This document shows positions 1 to 6,712 of a stretch of DNA of 33,321 nt, in pieces (position 1 is the first letter of the stretch; each line of letters opens with the position of its first letter). The translations under genes were made by a program, and so were the position numbers. Below the pieces are notes generated by a model. That model was not told the origin of the DNA. It was given only the letters and a program-made list of their open reading frames with translations, and did no database searches. Source of the stretch: Bacteroides sp. SM23_62_1 (GTDB taxonomy: Bacteria > Bacteroidota > Bacteroidia > Bacteroidales > SM23-62); contig LJUQ01000017.1 of the NCBI GenBank assembly GCA_001304505.1, positions 1-33,321 on the forward strand, read 5' to 3'.

Positions 1-632
1 CTCCTATGACGGCGGGGGATTTTTTCAATGGAAGTATATTCCTGTTCATCCAGATTCTTAATGCAATTTTCCAGGTCGTACAGATTAACGCTGCGGGTAT
101 AACGCATCGGGAAATACATGAGCATATACATTACGATTAGCACAGCAACAAATTCAAATGGATGATTAATTCTGTAAAATCCTTCCTGGTAATCAATCAG
201 GAGGGTTACACTGAAAACCAGGAAGATCATTCCAACCGGCCAGACCAGTTGCCATATACTGAAACCTCCCCTGAAATACCGTATGATTCGGGTAACTTTA
301 TCCCTCAGGCTGACATCAAGGATTCTGAGTTTGTGATAATATATCAGTAGCTGTATATTTTGGATGAGTAGCAAAATGAGTACTAAAGCCATTGCGGGCA
401 AAATCCACTTCAGATAGACGTGAGAACTGTAAAGTGCTGATGTATAGGATGTCAGGAAAAGGCCAGCCAGGTAACAGGCAAGGCTGAAATACAGATCCCA
501 TCTGATTCTACCTGTAACTTTCCCGGACCGGGATTTAACAAGGGCTTCAATTGTTTCCATGGTAATAGGTTTTTCGTTGTTCAATTTATCAGATCCTTTT
601 TTCCAGATTCTTATGATATCTTTCTCTTCCAT
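1..632 (-). CDS. Membrane protein paired with ECF sigma factor (3' end outside window)
   Basis: This frame is open from an ATG at 632 to the window edge, about 210 residues without a stop, so the C terminus is missing. The start lies 2 bases after the stop of the ECF sigma gene, which implies co-transcription. The first ~45 residues are charged and cytoplasmic-looking. Four hydrophobic stretches follow at roughly residues 46-66, 75-98, 125-147 and 158-175, and then a charged tail (LYDLENCIKNLDEQEY). I do not recognise a named family. In Bacteroidota, a membrane protein directly behind an ECF sigma gene often acts as its anti-sigma factor or signal sensor, so that role is an inference from position only. 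No zinc-binding HxxxCxxC anti-sigma motif is visible in the part present. Confidence 0.75.
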   Translation of the reverse strand, partial: MEEKDIIRIWKKGSDKLNNEKPITMETIEALVKSRSGKVTGRIRWDLYFSLACYLAGLFLTSYTSALYSSHVYLKWILPAMALVLILLLIQNIQLLIYYHKLRILDVSLRDKVTRIIRYFRGGFSIWQLVWPVGMIFLVFSVTLLIDYQEGFYRINHPFEFVAVLIVMYMLMYFPMRYTRSVNLYDLENCIKNLDEQEYTSIEKIPRRHR

Positions 633-634
633 GT

Positions 635-1141
635 TTAAGTGTTTTCATTTTTAAAATATTTCCTGAGTTTTTCTCTTATCCTTGAAATCTTAACACCTGT
701 ATGGTTTGGAGTTATCCCTACGATTTCCGCAATCTCTTCATAGCTTTTTTCCTCAAGATAAAGAATGATAATTGCCTTTTCCAGTTTATCCAGTTTGTCA
801 ATTGCACTATAAAGGAGGCGAAGTTCTTCACCATTACCCACTATATTTATATCATCCGGTATCACTCTGTGTTGATCACTGATTGAGTCAGTTTTTGGCG
901 ACCTGGATTTTTTACGGTATAATGTAATGCAGGTATTCAGGGTAATCCGGTATAACCATGTTGAGAATTTTGATTCCCCCCTGAATGAAGGGTATCCTTT
1001 CCAGAGATTCAACAGGATTTCCTGGAACAGGTCCTCGCGGTCTTCAGGAGTATCCCCATAAATCCTGCTGATTTTATGAATGATCACTTTGTGCTGGTTT
1101 ACCAGTTCAAGAAATCTTTTTTTTAACCCGTTTTCAATCAT
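635..1141 (-). CDS. ECF-family RNA polymerase sigma factor
   Basis: A 168-residue sigma-70 family protein of ECF size, with only regions 2 and 4. Region 2 spans about residues 15-80, with the core-binding stretch DREDLFQEILLNLWKGY and the -10 recognition and melting part FSTWLYRITLNTCITLYRKK. A short linker leads to region 4 at about 110-162, where SYEEIAEIVGITPNHTGVKI is the helix-turn-helix that would read the -35 box. It should redirect RNA polymerase to a small regulon under control of a partner, probably the membrane protein starting 2 bases downstream. The two genes form a unit transcribed away from the saccharopine-dehydrogenase-like gene. I cannot assign a subgroup or a signal. The 131-base upstream gap shows no clear TAnnTTTG box on this strand, so the gene may use its own ECF promoter. 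Confidence 0.92.
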   Translation of the reverse strand: MIENGLKKRFLELVNQHKVIIHKISRIYGDTPEDREDLFQEILLNLWKGYPSFRGESKFSTWLYRITLNTCITLYRKKSRSPKTDSISDQHRVIPDDINIVGNGEELRLLYSAIDKLDKLEKAIIILYLEEKSYEEIAEIVGITPNHTGVKISRIREKLRKYFKNENT

Positions 1142-1223
1142 GCAATCAATCCTGTGAATAACACTTACAATATATTGGTCGAAGGGAAATGGAAATTATT
1201 ACAGGTGAAGGACCTCATCTCAC

Positions 1224-1254
1224 TTTCTCCTCTTTCCAAATTTCTGTAATTTCG
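1224..1254 (+). promoter_or_regulatory. Candidate Bacteroidota promoter for the saccharopine dehydrogenase-like gene
   Basis: TTTC at 1224-1227 is followed, after a 19-base spacer, by TAATTTCG at 1247-1254. The Bacteroidota primary-sigma consensus is TTTG, a spacer of about 19-21, then TAnnTTTG, so each box has one mismatch. A start site a few bases downstream would leave a leader of only about 12-15 bases before the ATG at 1273. Confidence 0.4.
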
Positions 1255-1272
1255 CAATAATTATTTCAACCA

Positions 1273-2478
1273 ATGAAAATAGGTATTCTAAGGGAAACAA
1301 AGACACCACCCGACAGAAGAGTTCCGTTTACTCCAGGTCAGATCAGTCAGTTAAAAAAGTGTTATGGGACAATGGATATTGTCTTGCAGCCATCAGAAAT
1401 TCGTTGTTATTCTGACAAGGAATATTATGAGGCAGGTTTAATGCTAAGGGATAACCTATCAGAATGTGATATCCTGATGGGAATAAAGGAGGTCGAGCTC
1501 GATACATTAATTCCGGGTAAGACCTACCTTTTTTTTTCTCATACCGCAAAAAAACAACCTCATAACCGGAAATTGTTACAGGAGATAGCAGCAAGGAAAA
1601 TAACTTTAATTGATTATGAATACCTTATTAATCAGAACAATATAAGGCTGGTAGCATTCGGACGATGGGCCGGGATAGTGGGAGCATATAATGGTTTGCG
1701 GGCATATGGTGAGCGTTACAGGATTTATAAGTTAAAACCTGCATATCAATGTTTTGATTATGAAGAAGTTAAGAAGGAACTCCATAAAGTGCGTCTGCCC
1801 TCTATAAAGATTCTGATCACCGGGGGGGGAAGGGTGGCAGGTGGTGCAATGGAGTTATTGAAACCTTTGAATATCAGGGAAGTGAATCCGGAAGAGTTCC
1901 TGAAGAAGGATTTTGGTGAGCCGGTTATCTGCAGGATAGACCCATGGTATTATGTCAGGCGTAAGGATGGCCATCCATTTGACCTGCAGCATTTTTTTGA
2001 ACATCCTGATATGTATGAATCCATTTTCAAACCCTATACAAAAGTTACCGATTTTTATATTGCATGTCATTATTGGGATCCCCGGTCCCCGGGTTTCATG
2101 ACACCAACGGATATGCGTGAACCCGATTTCAGAATCATGATCATAGCTGATATCAGCTGCGATATCCATGGCCCGATCCCTTCAACCATCAGGGCTTCTT
2201 CAATTGAACAGCCATTTTACGGGTACTTCCCCTGGACTGAAAAAGAAACCACTCCGTTTGATCTCCGCAGCATTACGGTGATGGCGGTAGATAACCTGCC
2301 AGGGGAACTTCCCAGGGATGCATCGGAAGATTTTGGGAAGATGCTGGCTGATAAAGTGATACCAGCCCTGGCAGGAAATGATGAAGAGGAGGTAATCGGA
2401 CGGGCAACAATCATCAGGAATGGGGAACTGACGGAGAGGTTCAGATATTTGCAGGGTTTTCTGGACGGAAAAGAGTGA
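1273..2478 (+). CDS. Saccharopine dehydrogenase (NAD+)/alanine dehydrogenase-like oxidoreductase
   Basis: A 401-residue protein of the AlaDH/PNT N-terminal superfamily. It begins MKIGILRETKTPPDRRVPFT, the typical start of these enzymes, where Arg and Lys side chains contact the amino/keto acid. The central GRWAGIVGAYNGLRAYG (about 132-148) and the C-terminal VDNLPGELPRDASEDFG are the signatures of the lysine-forming saccharopine dehydrogenase (LYS1-like) branch rather than true alanine dehydrogenase. A glycine-rich turn ITGGGRVAGGAMELL (about 184-198) marks the NAD-binding half. LYS1 enzymes oxidise saccharopine to lysine and 2-oxoglutarate. Here no partner saccharopine reductase is adjacent, and Bacteroidota normally make lysine by the diaminopimelate route, so the physiological substrate is uncertain. 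The gene is monocistronic, between a divergent sigma gene and a convergent rpe. Confidence 0.8.
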   Translation: MKIGILRETKTPPDRRVPFTPGQISQLKKCYGTMDIVLQPSEIRCYSDKEYYEAGLMLRDNLSECDILMGIKEVELDTLIPGKTYLFFSHTAKKQPHNRKLLQEIAARKITLIDYEYLINQNNIRLVAFGRWAGIVGAYNGLRAYGERYRIYKLKPAYQCFDYEEVKKELHKVRLPSIKILITGGGRVAGGAMELLKPLNIREVNPEEFLKKDFGEPVICRIDPWYYVRRKDGHPFDLQHFFEHPDMYESIFKPYTKVTDFYIACHYWDPRSPGFMTPTDMREPDFRIMIIADISCDIHGPIPSTIRASSIEQPFYGYFPWTEKETTPFDLRSITVMAVDNLPGELPRDASEDFGKMLADKVIPALAGNDEEEVIGRATIIRNGELTERFRYLQGFLDGKE

Positions 2479-2483
2479 GGTCA

Positions 2484-2574
2484 GTGAGACTGACATTTTA
2501 CAAGCGGAGCGAAGTAAAATGTCAAAGTCGAACTGATCCCGATCCGCCTAAGGCGGAAAGGGATCTCGTCTCAC
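2484..2574. repeat. Compound palindrome: outer stem enclosing two hairpins (three-way junction)
   Basis: An outer 7-base stem (GTGAGAC at 2484-2490 with GTCTCAC at 2568-2574) encloses two hairpins. Hairpin one is an 11-base perfect stem, TGACATTTTAC at 2491-2501 with its complement at 2514-2524. Hairpin two pairs GATCCC (2535-2540) with GGGATC (2560-2565) around an inner TCCGCC/GGCGGA stem (2543-2548 with 2552-2557). It begins six bases after the upstream stop codon, between convergent genes. It could act as a bidirectional transcription barrier or be a REP-like or MITE-like mobile repeat. No poly-T tract follows, so it is not a classical terminator. Confidence 0.75.
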
Positions 2575-2594
2575 AGATGAACAGATATGGCCTC

Positions 2595-2645
2595 TGTACT
2601 CATCCCCTGGCTCACTCTCCAGAGAGAGGCCAGGGGGTGAGTACA
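2595..2645. repeat. Long hairpin between convergent genes
   Basis: Arms at 2595-2611 and 2629-2645 are complementary over 17 bases with one T:G wobble, beginning TGTACTCA and ending TGAGTACA. The loop can extend the stem by five more pairs (CTCTC at 2615-2619 with GAGAG at 2624-2628). It lies 9 bases before the rpe stop codon, so it would end up in the 3' untranslated part of either convergent transcript. It probably protects the 3' ends or limits read-through. It may be one repeat unit together with the compound palindrome just upstream. Confidence 0.75.
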
Positions 2646-2654
2646 CATTACATA

Positions 2655-3311
2655 TTATTTACCACCCTGTTTAAGTTTACTGATGACACCGGCCGGATCA
2701 TCAGCTGAAAAGACAGTATTTCCCACCACAAACACATCCACCCCTGCATCAGCCAGTTGCCTGATATTGGTCATGTCAACACCACCATCGATCTGGATCA
2801 GTGCCTTTGAACCTGTTTCACTTATAAGTTTTTTCAAAACACGGATTTTATGATAACTGAATTCAATAAAGGACTGTGCACCGAAACCGGGATTGACGGT
2901 CATATTCAGAACAAGATCAAGTTCCGTCAGGATAGTTTCAAGAAGATAAATGGGTGTATGGGGATTGATTGCCACACCTGCATCCATACCAAGGGATTTA
3001 ATCTGCCGGATAGTACGGTGAAGATGTGTGCAGGCCTCATAATGAACGGTCAGTTTATTAACTCCTGCATTTCTGAATTCCTCCAGGTAGCGGTCCGGGT
3101 CTGTGATCATAAGATGGGCGTCCAGAGGTTTCCTGGCAATGGTTTTAATTTGCCCTATTATATGGAATCCGAAAGTAAGGTTTGGAACAAAGACACCATC
3201 CATGATATCAAGGTGGATCCAGTCAGCTTCACTCTCATTAACCATCTCCACTTCTTTCCGGAGATCAAGAAAATTGGCAGTAAGGATAGAGGGTGCGATC
3301 AGATATGACAT
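2655..3311 (-). CDS. rpe: Ribulose-phosphate 3-epimerase
   Basis: A 218-residue TIM-barrel enzyme that interconverts D-ribulose 5-phosphate and D-xylulose 5-phosphate in the pentose phosphate pathway. Visible motifs are SYLIAPSILTANF with the strand-1 Ser, WIHLDIMDGVFVPNLTFG with the catalytic/metal-binding His-Asp pair, PLDAHLMITDPD with the second His, MTVNPGFGAQSFI, and the phosphate-binding IQIDGGVDMTNI and VFVVGNTVFSADDP. The frame stays open upstream to 3380, but the family starts at MSYLIAPS, so the ATG at 3311 is used and the 23 extra residues are rejected. It lies downstream of rpoD on the same strand with a repeat-filled gap of about 240 bases, so it may have its own promoter. Confidence 0.96.
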   Translation of the reverse strand: MSYLIAPSILTANFLDLRKEVEMVNESEADWIHLDIMDGVFVPNLTFGFHIIGQIKTIARKPLDAHLMITDPDRYLEEFRNAGVNKLTVHYEACTHLHRTIRQIKSLGMDAGVAINPHTPIYLLETILTELDLVLNMTVNPGFGAQSFIEFSYHKIRVLKKLISETGSKALIQIDGGVDMTNIRQLADAGVDVFVVGNTVFSADDPAGVISKLKQGGK

Positions 3312-3423
3312 TGTCTGTTGGTTTATAATTATTACAAAAATAGTCTTTTGTGTTGCATTTTTTAGCTTTCGTGGTCGCAATTATCACAATAGTGGAAGGC
3401 TAGGCTGAGGCTAATGAAGAAAG

Positions 3424-3471
3424 AGTGTGTAAGTGTGAAAGTATGAAGGTGCGAAAGTGTGAAGGTGTGAA
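3424..3471. repeat. Imperfect 8-bp tandem array
   Basis: Six consecutive octamers: AGTGTGTA (3424), AGTGTGAA (3432), AGTATGAA (3440), GGTGCGAA (3448), AGTGTGAA (3456) and GGTGTGAA (3464). It lies in the rpoD-rpe intergenic region. It encodes nothing plausible; the overlapping open frame reads as repeated Thr-Phe-Thr-Leu and is an artefact. It belongs with the other short-period arrays of this window. Confidence 0.8.
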
Positions 3472-3477
3472 AAGTTC

Positions 3478-3496
3478 TGCCGATTGCCAATCGGCA
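3478..3496. repeat. Perfect 9-bp palindrome downstream of rpoD
   Basis: TGCCGATTG (3478-3486), a single C, then CAATCGGCA (3488-3496). A second small inverted repeat, CCGGTT/AACCGG, follows at 3531-3545, close to the rpoD stop. These may form 3'-end hairpins of the rpoD transcript. No T-run follows on the minus strand, so termination there would be weak or Rho-dependent. Confidence 0.55.
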
Positions 3497-3554
3497 ACCA
3501 TATTCCCAAAGGATGAACAGGTTTGTAAATCCGGTTGTTAACCGGGGCATGCAT

Positions 3555-4418
3555 TTAACCAAGGTAGGTCTTAAGAATCTTACTACGAGTAGTATGTTTA
3601 AGCCGTTTTATGGCTTTCTCTTTGATTTGCCGGACTCTTTCCCTGGTTAGATTGAATTGTTCCCCGATTTCTTCAAGTGTATGGGGGTGCTTTCCGTTAA
3701 GGCCAAAATAGAGTCTGACAATATTTGCTTCACGATGGGTGAGGGTGGATAGTGCTCTTTCAATTTCTTTACGCAGTGATTCGATCAGCAATCCTTTATC
3801 CGGGCTCGGCGCATCCTTGCTGAGCATGACATCATACATGGTTCCTTCTTCGCCATCGGCAAGTGGCGCATCCATCGATACATGTCTGCCAGAGCTGCGG
3901 ATAGCTTCTTTAATATCTTCAGGAGCAAGTTCGAGTGCCTGAGATATTTCAACAATAGAAGGTTCCCGCTCGTGTTTTTGTTCCAGTTCGGCGAAGGTTT
4001 TATTGATTTTATTGATCGATCCTATTTTATTCAGGGGGAGTCTTACAATCCTGGCCTGTTCGGCAAGTGCCTGAAGGATGGATTGCCTGATCCACCAGAC
4101 AGCATAGGAGATAAATTTAAATCCCCTGGTTTCATCAAACCGCTGGGCCGCTTTGATGAGACCAAGATTACCTTCGTTGATCAGGTCAGGAAGACTTAAA
4201 CCCTGATTCTGATATTGTTTAGAGACAGAAACTACAAATCTTAGGTTGGCTTTGACAAGTTTTTCAAGTGCAAACTGATCACCACTACGGATCTGTCGTG
4301 CTAATTCTACTTCTTCCTCAGCTGATATGAGATCCACCTTGCCAATTTCATGCAGGTACTTATCGAGGGAAGGAGTTTCCCGGTTTGTGACCTGTTTGAT
4401 AATTTTGAGCTGTCTCAT
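3555..4418 (-). CDS. rpoD: Primary RNA polymerase sigma factor (Bacteroidota RpoD/SigA type)
   Basis: A 287-residue primary sigma factor. It starts [20 protein letters not shown] and goes straight to region 1.2 ([20 protein letters not shown]), with no long acidic region 1.1, as is normal in this phylum and much shorter than the 613 residues of E. coli RpoD. Region 2 is highly conserved ([49 protein letters not shown]), followed by region 3 and region 4 ([35 protein letters not shown]). It directs RNA polymerase to the TTTG / TAnnTTTG promoters seen elsewhere in this window. The gene is divergent from rho across 410 bases, which puts two global transcription genes back to back. The ATG at 4418 matches the family start exactly. 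Confidence 0.97.
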   Translation of the reverse strand: MRQLKIIKQVTNRETPSLDKYLHEIGKVDLISAEEEVELARQIRSGDQFALEKLVKANLRFVVSVSKQYQNQGLSLPDLINEGNLGLIKAAQRFDETRGFKFISYAVWWIRQSILQALAEQARIVRLPLNKIGSINKINKTFAELEQKHEREPSIVEISQALELAPEDIKEAIRSSGRHVSMDAPLADGEEGTMYDVMLSKDAPSPDKGLLIESLRKEIERALSTLTHREANIVRLYFGLNGKHPHTLEEIGEQFNLTRERVRQIKEKAIKRLKHTTRSKILKTYLG

Positions 4419-4828
4419 GGTTCTGAAATTAATGGTCGTTTATACGGATAAAATCCCGCTTTGTTACATTTGTCAGATCGATTTTAATAAAAAAATTGAT
4501 ATTTCTCAATAATCAACGAATATAATGAACAATTTTGAGTGTTTTTTTTGGTAATTCTTATTAAATGGTTATTATTGCAAATAATTTCCAAGATATACCT
4601 GTTGAATCGCTGATTTTCCCGGCCTCAACTTATTAATTTTCATTATCCGTTTTTAGCATTTACACCTTTATTTATTTGATATATCCTATATTACAATTAA
4701 CCGGTTATATAGTCTGAACCAAGATATTAATATCAATATATCTTTCCATGCTTACAGCTTGAAAAAATGATTTACTAATATTAAATTTTATCGAATAAAC
4801 TTCATAACTGTTATTTAATAATCTTTTT
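4419..4828. other. Divergent rpoD-rho intergenic region
   Basis: 410 AT-rich bases between two divergent genes. I see no coding frame, no RNA gene and no repeat array. TATCTTTC at 4739-4746 on the plus strand is one base off the TAnnTTTG box but has no matching upstream TTTG. Promoters for both genes must lie here but cannot be placed with confidence. Long leaders would fit the autoregulation known for rho in other bacteria. Confidence 0.5.
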
Positions 4829-6433
4829 ATGTACGATATTCTTGAGCTTAATAAGAAGCTATTACCCGAACTGCGGGAAATAGCTAAAAATTTGAAGATC
4901 AAACGTGTTGAGTCTTTGCGAAAACAGGATCTGATCTATAAAATACTTGATGAACAAGCCATTGCAGCAGCAGAGGCAAAGTCTAAATCAAAACAATCAG
5001 GTTCAGACTCCTCATCTTCATATCAGAGATATGGGAATAAGGCACAAAGAAAACGTGGAAGAAGGCCATTGAAAGAATCCCATAAAAGTTATTCAACTTC
5101 AGACAGACCTGAGGTTTCTGAAGAGGTTATAACGGAGGAGAGCCCGATCCTGGACCTTGGGCCGGAAGAAGAAACTGTCACTTTTGAGGAGAAACCGGAA
5201 TTGCGGGATGATGGTCAAGAGTTACTGGAGAAACCTACTGTTATCGAGAAGGAAGTGCCGGATTATTACCGTAAACCTGATCGGAGACAGGTTGATAAAA
5301 CCCTTGAATTTGAAGGAATTATAACGGCTTCCGGTGTGCTGGAAATTATGCCCGATGGATATGGTTTTCTGAGGTCTTCGGATTATAATTATCTGAATTC
5401 ACCCGATGACATATATGTATCACAATCCCAGATCAAATTATTCGGTCTTAAAACGGGTGATACTGTTATGGGCACTATCCGGCCTCCCAAAGATGGTGAA
5501 AAGTATTTTCCGCTGATCAAAGTTGAAGAGATCAATGGACGTAATCCACAATTTATTCGTGACAGGATTCCCTTTGATTATTTAACACCACTTTTCCCGG
5601 ATGAGAAGTTTACACTTGTCAGAAAGGGAATAAAAGGAAGTATTTCATGCCGTGTTGTTGATATGTTTTCACCTATCGGGAAAGGGCAGCGCGGACTCAT
5701 TGTTGCACAGCCCAAAACAGGAAAAACCATTCTCCTGCAGGAGATTGCCAACGCCATCGCAGCAAGTCACCCGGAGGCTTACCTTATTATTTTACTGGTT
5801 GATGAAAGGCCGGAAGAGGTAACCGATATGGAACGAAATGTGAATGCCGAAGTTATAGCTTCAACGTTTGATGAGCCTGCAGAAAGGCATGTAAGGGTTG
5901 CCAACATTGTACTTGAAAAGGCTAAGAGGCTTGTGGAATGTGGGCATGATGTTGTAATACTTCTGGATTCAATTACCCGCCTGGCCCGCGCCTTCAATAC
6001 AATTGCCCCGGCATCCGGCAAAGTGCTCTCGGGTGGTGTCGACTCAAATGCACTGCAAAAACCAAAACGTTTCTTTGGAGCTGCAAGGAATATCGAGAAT
6101 GGAGGATCCCTCACAATCCTTGCTACGGCTCTGACGGAAACAGGTTCAAAAATGGATGATGTGATCTTTGAGGAGTTTAAAGGAACGGGTAATATGGAAC
6201 TTCAGCTTGACCGTAAATTATCCAATAAACGTGTATTCCCCTCTGTTGACCTTAATGCAAGCAGCACCAGGAGAGAGGATCTGCTGCTTGATAAAGGGAT
6301 GCTGAATAAGATATGGATCCTCAGGAATTATCTTGCTGATATGAATTCAATTGAAGCAATGGAATTCCTGATTGACAGGATGGCGAAAACAGATTCAAAT
6401 GAAGAATTCCTGATTTCTATGAATGCGGAATAG
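4829..6433 (+). CDS. rho: Transcription termination factor Rho with long charged insertion
   Basis: Rho is the hexameric RNA-dependent ATPase/helicase that ends transcription at unstructured C-rich RNA. The 534 residues comprise a Rho_N helical domain (about 1-44, [20 protein letters not shown]), then a roughly 110-residue low-complexity charged stretch (about 45-158) with a Ser-rich and basic part ([10 protein letters not shown]) followed by an acidic part. Next come the cold-shock-like RNA-binding domain (about 165-240, [19 protein letters not shown]) and the ATPase core. The core has Walker A QPKTGKT near 294-300, [13 protein letters not shown], Walker [17 protein letters not shown], and the conserved [21 protein letters not shown]. 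coli Rho has about 419 residues; the extra length is the insertion, a feature of many Bacteroidota. A strong intrinsic terminator follows at 6456. Confidence 0.97.
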   Translation: MYDILELNKKLLPELREIAKNLKIKRVESLRKQDLIYKILDEQAIAAAEAKSKSKQSGSDSSSSYQRYGNKAQRKRGRRPLKESHKSYSTSDRPEVSEEVITEESPILDLGPEEETVTFEEKPELRDDGQELLEKPTVIEKEVPDYYRKPDRRQVDKTLEFEGIITASGVLEIMPDGYGFLRSSDYNYLNSPDDIYVSQSQIKLFGLKTGDTVMGTIRPPKDGEKYFPLIKVEEINGRNPQFIRDRIPFDYLTPLFPDEKFTLVRKGIKGSISCRVVDMFSPIGKGQRGLIVAQPKTGKTILLQEIANAIAASHPEAYLIILLVDERPEEVTDMERNVNAEVIASTFDEPAERHVRVANIVLEKAKRLVECGHDVVILLDSITRLARAFNTIAPASGKVLSGGVDSNALQKPKRFFGAARNIENGGSLTILATALTETGSKMDDVIFEEFKGTGNMELQLDRKLSNKRVFPSVDLNASSTRREDLLLDKGMLNKIWILRNYLADMNSIEAMEFLIDRMAKTDSNEEFLISMNAE

Positions 6434-6455
6434 ATAATGGAAGATTTGAAAAATG

Positions 6456-6489
6456 CGGATTTCTGGTAACAGGAATCCGTTTTTTTTTT
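6456..6489 (+). terminator. Rho-independent terminator downstream of rho
   Basis: A 10-pair stem (CGGATTTCTG at 6456-6465 with CAGGAATCCG at 6470-6479, one G:T wobble) closes a GTAA loop and is followed by an uninterrupted T-run through 6489. It sits 22 bases after the rho stop codon and isolates rho from nifJ. Confidence 0.92.
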
Positions 6490-6563
6490 CCTACCTTTAT
6501 TTTTATTAGAATTGAATAATACAAAACCTAATAAATCTCATATTATTTATTTGCCAATTATAC

Positions 6564-6571
6564 TAATTTTG
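6564..6571 (+). promoter_or_regulatory. Possible -7 box upstream of nifJ
   Basis: TAATTTTG is an exact match to the TAnnTTTG box, within the 279-base rho-nifJ gap and after the rho terminator. The TTTG at 6550-6553 is only 10 bases upstream, too close to be its partner. Use of this site would give a leader of roughly 135 bases. Confidence 0.3.
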
Positions 6572-6712
6572 CAAATATCATGTAAGATGTTGTAAATTAG
6601 TAATTTGGAAATGTCTTTCACAACCTTTATGAAGGCCTTTTAGGTAGGGTGTGGAGAAATTACAGATACATCTAAATTCCAGGTTTTTAACAAATTATAA
6701 TAATACATTAAA

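Noticed and set aside
3312-3380. Longer N terminus for rpe
   Set aside because: The extra 23 residues have no family match, and MSYLIAPS at 3311 is the conserved start.
3424-3471. CRISPR-like repeats
   Set aside because: Units are 7-16 bases, contiguous without spacers, and no cas genes are present; the same holds for all arrays in the window.
3362-3562. Minus-strand frame between rpe and rpoD
   Set aside because: Composed of the 8-bp array (Thr-Phe-Thr-Leu repeats) and overlapping the rpoD end; not a gene.
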